Shown: positions 1 to 6,530, numbered from the stretch's first letter. The stretch is 9,481 nucleotides of DNA from UBA6921 sp964532385 (GCA_964532385.1 CAZHHW010000117.1:1-9481); one strand, 5' to 3'. Notes: generated by a model not told the origin, from the sequence alone. Numbers and translations: made by a program.

Positions 1-1295
1 ATGCGCGCGAAGCCGAGATCGTTGCCCAAGCCGGCCGCCCCGGCGCGGTGACCATCGCCACCAACATGGCCGGTCGCGGTACCGATATCGTGTTGGGCGG
101 CAACTTCAATTCTGAAGTTGCCAAGCTTGACAGCCCCAGTGAAACGCAAATTGCCGCATTGCGTGAGGAATGGAAGCAGCGCAACAGCGCGGTGGTGGCC
201 AGCGGCGGCTTGCATGTGGTGGGCACCGAGCGGCATGAATCGCGGCGTGTCGACAACCAGTTGCGCGGCCGTTCCGGGCGGCAGGGCGATCCGGGCTCGA
301 GCCGTTTTTATCTCTCATTGCAAGACAACCTCATGCGCATTTTCGCGTCCGAGCGCGTGTCGGCGATGATGAAGAAACTCGGCATGGAAGAGGGCGAGGC
401 CATCGAGCATCCGTGGGTGACCAAGGCGATCGAGAATGCGCAGCGCAAAGTGGAAGGGCGTAACTTCGACATGCGCAAACAACTGCTTGAATACGACGAC
501 GTCGCTAACGATCAGCGTAAAGTGATTTACGAACGGCGTAACGAATTGATGGCCACGGAAGATTTATCCGAGACCATCAAGATGATGCGCATCGATGCGG
601 TGGACAGCGTGTTCCGCGTGCACGTGCCGCCGCAGAGTTTGGAAGAGCAGTGGGATGTGGTAGGTCTGGAAGACGCGCTGGAGCGTGAATTCGGACAACG
701 TTTGCCCGTCAAGCAGTGGCTCGAGACCGACAGCAGCTTGCATGAAGAACCGTTGCGCAAGCGTATTCAGGAAACGTTGGAAAAATCCTATGCCGAAAAA
801 GAAGCGTTGACCGGCGCGCCGGTTATGCGCCACTTCGAAAAAGCCATCATGATGCAAGTGCTCGACAGCCACTGGAAAGATCATCTGGCGGCAATGGATT
901 ATCTGCGCCAAGGTATCCACCTGCGCGGCTATGCGCAAAAAAATCCCAAGCAGGAATACAAGCGCGAAGCGTTCGAGTTATTTTCCGAAATGCTCGAGCG
1001 CATCAAGACCGAAGTCATCGGCTATATTTCCAAGGTGCAAATTCGCGCCGAAGCCGATGTCGAAAAAGTCGAAGAGCAACGTCGAAACCAGGCACCCATG
1101 CAGTTTCAGCATGCGGAAGCGTCGGCATTGGCTGCCGACGAAGCACCGGGTGCTGGTGAAGCATCCGCGGCAGGTGAAGGTGAGCCCGCCGCCGCACCCT
1201 TTGTACGCACAGGCCGCAAGGTCGGACGGAACGAGCCTTGTCCCTGCGGTTCAGGAAAAAAATACAAGCAATGTCATGGCCGCTTGGAACATTAA
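1..1295 (+). CDS. secA: Protein translocase subunit SecA, 3' part (5' end outside window)
   Basis: SecA is the cytosolic ATPase motor that pushes preproteins through the SecYEG channel in the inner membrane. The frame is open from base 3 and has no start in the window; about 430 C-terminal residues are visible, roughly half of the ~900 usual for the family. Visible in order: the second nucleotide-binding domain with TNMAGRGTDI (from about base 60) and QLRGRSGRQGDPG (motif VI-like arginine region); the helical scaffold and two-helix finger around VLDSHWKDHLAAMDYLRQGI; an alanine/glutamate/glycine-rich linker; and the C-terminal zinc motif CPC-x8-CH (bases 1239-1277), which in the family binds SecB and phospholipid. 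The stop is TAA at 1293-1295. A GTG at 48-50 is an internal valine codon and not the start, because conserved SecA sequence continues upstream of it. No terminator is seen after the stop; an inverted-repeat element starts 14 bp downstream. Confidence 0.98.
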   Translation, partial: AREAEIVAQAGRPGAVTIATNMAGRGTDIVLGGNFNSEVAKLDSPSETQIAALREEWKQRNSAVVASGGLHVVGTERHESRRVDNQLRGRSGRQGDPGSSRFYLSLQDNLMRIFASERVSAMMKKLGMEEGEAIEHPWVTKAIENAQRKVEGRNFDMRKQLLEYDDVANDQRKVIYERRNELMATEDLSETIKMMRIDAVDSVFRVHVPPQSLEEQWDVVGLEDALEREFGQRLPVKQWLETDSSLHEEPLRKRIQETLEKSYAEKEALTGAPVMRHFEKAIMMQVLDSHWKDHLAAMDYLRQGIHLRGYAQKNPKQEYKREAFELFSEMLERIKTEVIGYISKVQIRAEADVEKVEEQRRNQAPMQFQHAEASALAADEAPGAGEASAAGEGEPAAAPFVRTGRKVGRNEPCPCGSGKKYKQCHGRLEH

Positions 1296-1401
1296 CGGAC
1301 CACCATCCCTAGGGGCGCCTCTAAAAATTCAGAGTTCGCCCCGGCAACTGCTCCTGCGTTGCTCTACCTTCCGCCATCCGTGGCGGTCGCAAATGCAAGG
1401 C

Positions 1402-1459
1402 GCGGAAAAAATTTCGCAGCGCGCATATAAGTAATATGTAAGCGAGAAATTTTTTCCGC
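1402..1459. repeat. Internal perfect 14-bp inverted repeat of the element
   Basis: GCGGAAAAAATTTC at 1402-1415 and GAAATTTTTTCCGC at 1446-1459 are exact reverse complements separated by 30 bp. The AT-rich centre holds a further small palindrome (CATAT at about 1424 and ATATG at about 1434). It forms the tip of the larger stem-loop. In RNA it would be a stable hairpin between secA and argJ, and the right arm's T-run would follow a stem, so it could reduce read-through from secA; that effect is inferred only. Confidence 0.75.
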
Positions 1460-1492
1460 AACGCTGCAGTTGGGATGAAATCTGGATTTTTA

Positions 1493-1498
1493 GAGGTG
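1493..1498 (+). promoter_or_regulatory. argJ ribosome binding site located inside the element's right end
   Basis: GAGGTG lies 5 nt before the ATG at 1504 and is a good Shine-Dalgarno match. It falls within the right terminal inverted repeat of the element, so the repeat appears to supply the argJ translation signal. The A of the ATG is also the A of the flanking TA dinucleotide. The placement supports the chosen argJ start. Confidence 0.7.
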
Positions 1499-1503
1499 CC
1501 CCT

Positions 1504-2721
1504 ATGCCGGTAGGACTTAAAGAATTGCCCCCTTTGCTCCCGGTTGCCGGTGTGCGCTGGGGCATCGCAGCCGCCGGAATAAAAAAACCGGGGCGGCGTG
1601 ATCTGTCGCTGATGGAATTGGCGCCGGGTTCCACCTGCGCCGCCGTGTTCACGCGCAATGCGTTTTGCGCGGCGCCGGTGGTAGTGTCCAGGCAACATCT
1701 TGCCCAGCGCGCGCCGCGCTGGTTCCTTGTCAACACCGGTAACGCGAATGCAGGCACGGGCGCAGCCGGACTGGCCGATGCGGATGCGTGTTGCGTCGCG
1801 CTCGGGAAATTAGTCGAATGCGCGCCCAGCGAAGTGCTACCGTTTTCCACGGGGGTGATCGGCGAACCCCTGCCGGTTGGCAAAATCACGCAAGGTTTAC
1901 CCGCAGCGCATGCGAATCTCTCCGAACGCGGCTGGGAAGAGGCGGCCCACGCGATCATGACGACCGACCTCGTGCCGAAGGGCGCATCGCGGCAAATCAG
2001 CATCGACGGCGTAACGATCACTGTGACGGGTATCGCCAAAGGCTCCGGCATGATCCGGCCCGACATGGCCACCATGCTGGCGTTCGTTGCGACCGATGCC
2101 AATGTGTCGCAAGCCTTGTTGCAACAATGTTTGACCGATGCGGTCGCGACCTCGTTTAACAGCATCACCGTAGACGGCGACACGTCGACCAATGACGCGT
2201 GCATGCTGGTCGCCACCGGCCGCGCGAAGCATGCGCCCTTGACGGGTTCGAGCGCGGTTTATCAGAGTCTCTGCACTGCGGTGCGTGAAGTCTGCGAACA
2301 ACTGGCGCAAGCCGTGGTGCGTGACGGTGAGGGTGCGACCAAATTCATTACTGTCGAGATTAACGAAGCACGCAATGTGATCGAAGCGCGCCAAGTCGCC
2401 TATACCATCGCCCATTCACCGCTGGTCAAAACCGCGTTTTTCGCCAGCGATCCCAATTGGGGCCGCATCCTCGCGGCTGTGGGGCGCGCCGGGGTTGCCG
2501 ATCTTGACTTGAATGCGTTGACGATTTTTCTCGATGACGTATGCATTGTGCGGAATGGCGGCCGCGCGCCGGACTATCAGGAAGCGCAAGGCCAGCGCGT
2601 CATGCAGCAGGAAGAAATCACCATCCATGTGAATCTGGCGCGCGGATCCCACACGGCGCGTGTGTGGACGTGTGACTTCTCTTACGACTACGTACGCATC
2701 AACGCCGAATACCGCACCTGA
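1504..2721 (+). CDS. argJ: Glutamate N-acetyltransferase / ornithine acetyltransferase ArgJ
   Basis: ArgJ moves the acetyl group from N-acetylornithine to glutamate, recycling acetyl in arginine biosynthesis; many homologues also use acetyl-CoA to start the pathway. The 405-residue length is normal. Visible motifs: NTGNANAGTG (77-86), the oxyanion-hole STG (116-118), and KGSGM (179-183) leading to the self-cleavage site DMA-TML (187-192), where Thr190 should become the N-terminal nucleophile of the beta chain. The segment VDGDTSTND (223-231), the segment ASDPNWGRILAAVGRAG (314-330) and the C-terminal DYVRINAEYRT are typical of the family. The start is supported by the GAGGTG site 5 nt upstream and by the conserved N-terminal form VGLKELPPLLPVAGVR. 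Whether this enzyme is bifunctional (acetyl-CoA dependent) cannot be read from the sequence. It lies 208 bp after secA, with a repeat element on each side; E. coli lacks argJ at this position. Confidence 0.97.
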   Translation: MPVGLKELPPLLPVAGVRWGIAAAGIKKPGRRDLSLMELAPGSTCAAVFTRNAFCAAPVVVSRQHLAQRAPRWFLVNTGNANAGTGAAGLADADACCVALGKLVECAPSEVLPFSTGVIGEPLPVGKITQGLPAAHANLSERGWEEAAHAIMTTDLVPKGASRQISIDGVTITVTGIAKGSGMIRPDMATMLAFVATDANVSQALLQQCLTDAVATSFNSITVDGDTSTNDACMLVATGRAKHAPLTGSSAVYQSLCTAVREVCEQLAQAVVRDGEGATKFITVEINEARNVIEARQVAYTIAHSPLVKTAFFASDPNWGRILAAVGRAGVADLDLNALTIFLDDVCIVRNGGRAPDYQEAQGQRVMQQEEITIHVNLARGSHTARVWTCDFSYDYVRINAEYRT

Positions 2722-2771
2722 TCGCTGCGTATCCGGTAGGGTGGGCTAGAAAATGATCGTAGAACGAAGAG

Positions 2772-2872
2772 CTCCTTCCCCCTGCAAGGGGGAAGGTCGG
2801 GATGGGGGTGATGAAAAAGGCAGTATGCTTGACCACCCCCATCTCAGCCTTCCCCCTTGCAGGGGGAAGGAG
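2772..2872. repeat. Nested palindromic repeat (REP/BIME-like), two facing hairpins
   Basis: Arms 2772-2810 and 2834-2872 are reverse complements over 39 bp; the outer 25 bp match perfectly and a few mismatches lie inward. They are separated by 23 bp. Each arm is itself a hairpin: CCTTCCCCC, 5-nt loop, GGGGGAAGG at 2774-2796 and again at 2848-2870. This pair of facing imperfect palindromes resembles the REP/BIME class of intergenic repeats, often mobilised by a RAYT (TnpA-REP) transposase. As RNA it would form a strong structure just after argJ, so transcript 3'-end protection or attenuation toward the Nudix gene is possible. There is no T-run, so it is not a canonical intrinsic terminator. 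The family assignment is inference. Confidence 0.8.
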
Positions 2873-2895
2873 TTACAACAACTGCGATAGTCCCC

Positions 2896-3888
2896 ATGCC
2901 TCATCCTCCTATCCATGTCGTCGTCGCAGTGATTGAAAATGCGCGCGGGGAGTTTTTGCTCGCGCGCCGGCCTGACCATGCGCATCAAGGCGGTTTATGG
3001 GAATTTCCAGGCGGTAAGGTAGAGCCAGGTGAAGACATTCGTGCGGCCCTCGATCGCGAACTGCACGAAGAACTGGGAATTACGGCACAGCATGCGCATC
3101 CGTTGTTGCGCGTGCGGCATGCTTATCCGGATAAATCGGTATTGCTCGATGTATGGCGCGTCACGGCGATTCATGGCACGCCGCATGGGCGCGAAGGTCA
3201 GGCGGTGATTTGGGCCGCGCCCGCTGAATTACGGAATTATCAATTCCCCGCAGCCAATGCGCCGATTGTCACGGCGGCCTTACTGCCGTCCGTGTATCTG
3301 ATCACCGGCGAGCCCGATACCGGTGCAGCGCAATTTTTACACAAGTTGGAGCGAGCGGTCGCGGCGGGCGTGCGGTTGGTGCAATTACGCGCGAAGTCGC
3401 TGGATGCCGCGAGTTACCGTGTACTGGCGCAAGCAGCGCAACGGATTTGTCATGCCCAGCATGCGCACCTGTTATTGAATTGTGCGCCGCAGCTTGCCGC
3501 CGAGTTGAATGCGGATGGTGTGCATTTGAGCAGTGCCCGTCTGGCGGATTTGCGTGCGCGTCCGCTGCCGCGTTCACAATGGGTTGCCGCCTCGGTGCAC
3601 AGTCTTGACCAATTGCACCAGGCTCAAGCGATCGGTGTCGATTTCGTGGTGGCAAGTCCGGTGTTGCCAACTCTAAGTCATCCCGGCGCGATGTGTTTGG
3701 GATGGAATGGATTGCATGCGCTCACGGAAGCGGCCGGTGCCCCGGTATTTGCTTTGGGCGGGATGAAGGCCGAGCATCTGGGCCATGCATATGCACAGGG
3801 CGCGCAAGGCGTGGCGGTGGTGAGTGCGATCTGGCATGCGGATGACATCACTGCCCGGGTGCAAGAATTCCAGCATTGCCTTGCATAA
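2896..3888 (+). CDS. Nudix hydrolase (MutT-like) fused to thiamin-phosphate-synthase-like domain
   Basis: This is a 330-residue two-domain protein. Residues 1-128 are a MutT-type Nudix domain with a complete Nudix box at 40-62 (G-x5-E, then RELHEELGI with Glu55, Glu58 and Glu59), expected to hydrolyse 8-oxo-dGTP to the monophosphate and so sanitise the nucleotide pool. Residues 131-325 form a ThiE/TenI-like barrel: VQLRAKS (162-168), GVHL (208-211), ASVHS (232-236), ASPVLPT (253-259), ALGGM (286-290). The usual ThiE Asn-Asp pair reads Asn195-Cys196 and the lysine expected after PT is absent (TLSHPG), so this half may not make thiamin phosphate. The same fusion is common in beta/gammaproteobacteria. 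The ATG at 2896 is chosen because the Nudix fold begins at once. No clear Shine-Dalgarno is seen, and an upstream TTG at 2857 lies inside the palindromic repeat and is unlikely. The gene corresponds in position to E. coli mutT next to secA. Confidence 0.93.
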   Translation: MPHPPIHVVVAVIENARGEFLLARRPDHAHQGGLWEFPGGKVEPGEDIRAALDRELHEELGITAQHAHPLLRVRHAYPDKSVLLDVWRVTAIHGTPHGREGQAVIWAAPAELRNYQFPAANAPIVTAALLPSVYLITGEPDTGAAQFLHKLERAVAAGVRLVQLRAKSLDAASYRVLAQAAQRICHAQHAHLLLNCAPQLAAELNADGVHLSSARLADLRARPLPRSQWVAASVHSLDQLHQAQAIGVDFVVASPVLPTLSHPGAMCLGWNGLHALTEAAGAPVFALGGMKAEHLGHAYAQGAQGVAVVSAIWHADDITARVQEFQHCLA

Positions 3889-3889
3889 A

Positions 3890-3906
3890 CGCAGAAAAAT
3901 TCTGCG
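3890..3906. terminator. Short hairpin in the convergent gap, possible bidirectional terminator
   Basis: CGCAGAA (3890-3896) and TTCTGCG (3900-3906) form a perfect 7-bp stem with a 3-nt loop. It fills nearly the whole 19-bp gap between the stop codons of the Nudix fusion (plus) and yacG (minus). On the minus strand it is followed by only a short TTTA; on the plus strand there is no T-run. The location suits a shared terminator but the sequence is weak. Confidence 0.4.
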
Positions 3907-3907
3907 G

Positions 3908-4108
3908 TCAGTCGGGGCGGCGTGTGGCGGGGGGTGTGGAAGAGTGTTCAGACGCTTCTTCTTCATCTGCCGCCACGCGATATGCTTCCGATGCCCATGC
4001 GCCTAAATCGATGAGCTTGCAGCGCTGCGAACAAAACGGGCGCGCGATGTTCTGTTCAGTCCATTCGACGCTCGCACCGCAGGTGGGGCAATTGACGATG
4101 AGGCTCAT
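3908..4108 (-). CDS. yacG: DNA gyrase inhibitor YacG (small zinc protein)
   Basis: This 66-residue protein matches the YacG family in length (E. coli about 65) and in its zinc site: Cys7-x2-Cys10 in NCPTCG, and Cys26-x3-Cys30 in RPFCSQRC, followed by the conserved KLIDLGAWASE (31-41). In E. coli YacG binds GyrB and blocks DNA binding by gyrase. The tail after residue 48 is acidic and Ser/Thr/Pro-rich and looks disordered. The ATG at 4108 overlaps the zapD stop as ATGA, so translation is probably coupled to zapD; no good separate Shine-Dalgarno is seen. It is the last gene of the minus-strand block and converges on the Nudix fusion gene. Confidence 0.96.
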   Translation of the reverse strand: MSLIVNCPTCGASVEWTEQNIARPFCSQRCKLIDLGAWASEAYRVAADEEEASEHSSTPPATRRPD

Positions 4109-4872
4109 AGTACGCAGCAGGCCAACTGGAAGTGCACATCCTGATCGGTTTGGCGGGCACGCGCATTGGTCGAAAATTCCATGAAACGCATGCTGAAGCG
4201 GTGTTTGCTGCCGCTGATTTCCACATAGTAAGGCAACTCGCTCGGCACAATGACGCGCAATAACTGGTAAGCGACATTGGTTTCGAACGTTTTTTGTAAT
4301 ATTCCGCCCGTTGCGAGCTCGGGTTGAGCTCCGGCACTTTCACGCAGCAGTTTGAGAATCAAATTGATCGAAGCGCGTACCGCGTCGAGACTGCCGGCCC
4401 AGCGTCCCAGATCTTGCTGACGCGTGTCCGTGGATTGCTGCAGCCAGTAATGATAGCCGGGCAAATCGAAATCGCAGGTCCCGCCGGGGATGCTGGAGCG
4501 TTGCATGATGCTTTTGAGCATCTCGCTGAGGCGGAGTTCAGCGCCGATTTGTCCTTCCATGGTGTAGACGCGATCGGTGAGCGTGTCGAGGTTACGGATG
4601 AGGGTGTGTAATAGCTCGTGGTCAACGTTGGGCGCATTTTCCAACCGTTCCAGTGTGGACGATTGTTTTTCAAGCTCGCGAAGGATGTCGGATTTCAACT
4701 CGGTGCGCCCGAATACGCCCATCATTTCAATGAGTGTGGTGACAGCCACGCGGCTTTCCCAGACAGAGGGCCCCACCATCGATGCGTGCAAATGCTGGAA
4801 CAGATATTCCAGCCGCAGAAATGTGCGCACGCGTTCGTTAAGAGGCTGTTCGTAAATAATGACGTTGTTCAC
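4105..4872 (-). CDS. zapD: Cell division protein ZapD (FtsZ-bundling)
   Basis: ZapD (formerly YacF) binds the C-terminal tail of FtsZ and bundles protofilaments at the Z-ring in the cytoplasm. The 255-residue product fits the family (E. coli 247). Family signatures are the N-terminal YEQPLNERVRTFLRLEYLF (7-25), the mid-protein SIPGGTCDFDLPGYHYWL (127-144) and the C-terminal EISGSKHRFSMRFM (218-231) ending in the LACC segment. Residues about 60-125 are charged and helical, in keeping with the helical N-terminal domain. The start is a GTG (4872-4870), chosen because the protein aligns from its first residues with known ZapD; the upstream GAAGTGG is only a weak ribosome site. It lies 70 bp after coaE and overlaps yacG by 4 nt, the usual coaE-zapD-yacG order. 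Confidence 0.96.
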   Translation of the reverse strand: MNNVIIYEQPLNERVRTFLRLEYLFQHLHASMVGPSVWESRVAVTTLIEMMGVFGRTELKSDILRELEKQSSTLERLENAPNVDHELLHTLIRNLDTLTDRVYTMEGQIGAELRLSEMLKSIMQRSSIPGGTCDFDLPGYHYWLQQSTDTRQQDLGRWAGSLDAVRASINLILKLLRESAGAQPELATGGILQKTFETNVAYQLLRVIVPSELPYYVEISGSKHRFSMRFMEFSTNARARQTDQDVHFQLACCVL

Positions 4873-4942
4873 AGGGCGGCCACTTCAAATTCGAAGTCGA
4901 CATTGTCTATAAGTTGCGCTCTGGACGCAAACGCTGCGGATG

Positions 4943-5557
4943 TCAAAATGCGGGATTGTTGTTGAATTTCGCCTGCTTTAGATAGTCTTCGTGCAAGCGA
5001 GCGACGGGCCCGCGCAAGTCATCGAAACCGCCCAGGTTCGAGATGATGTCATCGGCGTGCGCCACACGCTGCGCGCGCGGCCATTGCGCCGCCATAATGC
5101 GTTGCACGGTCGCGCGGTCCAGTCCCGAGCGTGCGATGGTGTGTGAAATTTGCCGCTCCTCGGGCGCGTCTATGACCAACACGCGGTCGACCCACTCCCG
5201 TTGCCCTGATTCGAACAGCAGTGGGATTACTACGATGCAATAGTCCGCGTGGACCGCCGCAATTTGACGTTGCAGCGCGGCGCGGATCGGCGGATGCAGA
5301 ATGGCTTCGAGCCGCTGACGCAGGCCCGAGTCGGAGAATGCAAGAGAGCGAAGCTGGGCGCGGTCGAGTGCTCCGTCAGGCTGCAAAATCCGCGCACCAA
5401 ATTCACGAATCAGAGCTTGCAACGTGGCTTGGCCCGGCTCGACCAAGCGCCGTGCCTCCACATCGGCATCGAAAATCGGTACGCCGAATTCTCGAAACAG
5501 TTCGGCCACGGTGGATTTGCCACTGCCGATGCCGCCGGTTAAGCCGATGATGAGCAT
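4943..5557 (-). CDS. coaE: Dephospho-CoA kinase
   Basis: CoaE phosphorylates the 3'-hydroxyl of dephospho-CoA with ATP, the last step of coenzyme A synthesis in the cytoplasm. The 204-residue length is typical (E. coli 206). The P-loop is GGIGSGKS (8-15). The segment FDADVEARRLVEPG (29-42) carries the conserved Asp-x-Asp substrate region. HPPIR (88-92), PLLFESG (112-118) and VLVIDAPEERQ (126-136) complete the P-loop kinase core, and RSGLDRATVQRIMAAQ (143-158) is the lid region. The ATG at 5557 is chosen because the P-loop then starts at residue 8 as in homologues; the ribosome site is poor. It lies 33 bp after pilD and 70 bp before zapD. Linkage to pilD is common in beta/gammaproteobacteria without implying a shared function. 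Confidence 0.98.
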   Translation of the reverse strand: MLIIGLTGGIGSGKSTVAELFREFGVPIFDADVEARRLVEPGQATLQALIREFGARILQPDGALDRAQLRSLAFSDSGLRQRLEAILHPPIRAALQRQIAAVHADYCIVVIPLLFESGQREWVDRVLVIDAPEERQISHTIARSGLDRATVQRIMAAQWPRAQRVAHADDIISNLGGFDDLRGPVARLHEDYLKQAKFNNNPAF

Positions 5558-5590
5558 GGTGAGATTTAAACATGGACGCGAACGCGGCGC

Positions 5591-6463
5591 CTACATCCCC
5601 GACCAGTGCAGATAAGCCGCATTCAATTGCGTACCCCACAGCAGGTAAATCCAGCCCGCGGCGGCGAGATACGGACCAAATGGAATTGGAATATGCCGGT
5701 CGCGGCGCGTGAATACGATCAAACTGATCCCCACCACCGCACCGACCAGCGACGACAACAGGATAATTGCGGGCAAGGCTTGCCACCCCATCCATGCGCC
5801 CAGCAGCGCGAGCAATTTAAAATCGCCGTAGCCCATGCCTTCCTTGCCGGTCATCCATTTAAAGACTTGGTACACCGTCCACAAAATCAAGTAGCCCGCG
5901 ATGGCGCCGATGATGCTTGATTGCATGCCGGCAAAAATGTCGAACACGCTCAGCAACAGTCCCAGCCAGAGGAAGGGGAGTGTGATAGTATCGGGCAATA
6001 ATTGATGATCGAAGTCGATCATGGTCAGCGTGATGAGGATGTAAGTCAGCAGTAAAGCTCCGGCCCCTGCAACGGTGAGCCCGAAGTGCCAGGCGACCGC
6101 CGCCGATAAAATTCCACTCACAAGTTCGATGGCCGGATAACGTCGTGAAATTTTTACGCTGCACGCCGAGCAGCGGCCGCGTAGCAGCAGATAACTCAAC
6201 ACCGGAATATTTTCGTAGGCGCGGATGGCATGGCCGCACTGCGGGCATCGGGAACGCGGTGTGGCAAGATTAAATTTTTCTGCGGGTGCCGGGTTCGCGG
6301 AGGAATTGAGAAATTCGGCGCACTGCGCGCGCCAGTCGCGTTCGAGCATGACCGGCAAACGGTAAATGACTACGTTGAGAAAGCTGCCGACTACGAGCCC
6401 AAGAATGCCGGCACAGATGATCCACGCGGTGGGATTGAGGGTAAGGAACTCGGCGATGGGCAT
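5591..6463 (-). CDS. pilD: Type IV prepilin peptidase / N-methyltransferase PilD
   Basis: PilD is an inner-membrane aspartyl protease that removes the short leader of type IV prepilins (and type II secretion pseudopilins) and N-methylates the new first residue. The 290-residue length is typical. The N-terminal membrane helix with GSFLNVVIYRLP (26-37) is followed by the cytoplasmic loop with two cysteine pairs, CPQC (73-76) and CSAC (98-101). Gly96 corresponds to a glycine reported as needed for methylation in Pseudomonas PilD. The catalytic aspartates are Asp150 in MIDFDHQLLPD and Asp214 in GYGDFKLL. The remainder is about six further hydrophobic helices. The ATG at 6463 is the first possible start: an in-frame TAA lies just upstream at 6472-6470. 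No clear Shine-Dalgarno is seen. It follows pilC by 67 bp and precedes coaE by 33 bp. Confidence 0.97.
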   Translation of the reverse strand: MPIAEFLTLNPTAWIICAGILGLVVGSFLNVVIYRLPVMLERDWRAQCAEFLNSSANPAPAEKFNLATPRSRCPQCGHAIRAYENIPVLSYLLLRGRCSACSVKISRRYPAIELVSGILSAAVAWHFGLTVAGAGALLLTYILITLTMIDFDHQLLPDTITLPFLWLGLLLSVFDIFAGMQSSIIGAIAGYLILWTVYQVFKWMTGKEGMGYGDFKLLALLGAWMGWQALPAIILLSSLVGAVVGISLIVFTRRDRHIPIPFGPYLAAAGWIYLLWGTQLNAAYLHWSGM

Positions 6464-6530
6464 ATATTGTTAACTGCAAAACAGGACATGCGAAGCGCCG
6501 AACGTGCCGATGATCAATCCGTCGAAACGG

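Larger units (their letters stand above)
1310..1504. mobile_element. MITE-like element with ~22-bp terminal inverted repeats and flanking TA
   Basis: The secA-argJ gap is almost entirely one inverted-repeat element. Its ends are 1312-1333 and 1481-1502, which are reverse complements with 2 mismatches in 22 and begin GGGGC/GCCCC. A TA dinucleotide lies directly outside each end (1310-1311 and 1503-1504), as expected for a target-site duplication of IS630/Tc1-mariner-type transposition. The 191-bp interior has no plausible gene. It can fold as a long main stem: outer repeats, then CAACTGC 1345-1351 with GCAGTTG 1466-1472, GCGTT 1356-1360 with AACGC 1460-1464, and a perfect 14-bp arm described separately. 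A side hairpin CCGCCA-TCCG-TGGCGG sits at 1371-1386. The repeats and TA are seen directly; the MITE label and transposase family are inferred. It could instead be a structured leader of argJ. I recall similar-looking dispersed repeats in proteobacterial genomes but cannot confirm identity. Confidence 0.72.

Noticed and set aside
48..50. GTG as a start for a separate C-terminal SecA-like protein
   Set aside because: Conserved SecA sequence (REAEIVAQAG) is in frame upstream to the window edge, so this is an internal valine.
931..1434. Plus-strand open frame overlapping the end of secA and the element
   Set aside because: It is out of frame with secA, whose zinc-motif C-terminus is intact, and its product is low-complexity and arginine/serine-rich.
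1421..1437. Promoter in the AT-rich centre of the element (TATAAG, TAATAT)
   Set aside because: The -10-like words are present but no convincing -35 sits at the right distance; the palindromic arrangement explains the AT-rich centre.
1329..2216. Long open frame of 295 codons antisense to argJ
   Set aside because: It runs opposite a clear, full-length argJ with all family motifs and extends into the repeat element; the predicted protein resembles no family I recognise. It is a shadow of GC-rich codon use.
2772..2872. CRISPR-like array or tandem repeat
   Set aside because: There are only two copies, in inverted orientation, with no regular spacers; it is a palindromic pair.
2857..2895. TTG start extending the Nudix fusion protein by 13 residues
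   Set aside because: The extension is encoded by the palindromic repeat and lacks family similarity; the Nudix fold begins right after the ATG at 2896.
5403..5795. Open frame spanning the pilD-coaE junction on the minus strand
   Set aside because: It lies out of frame over two well-supported genes and has no recognisable features.
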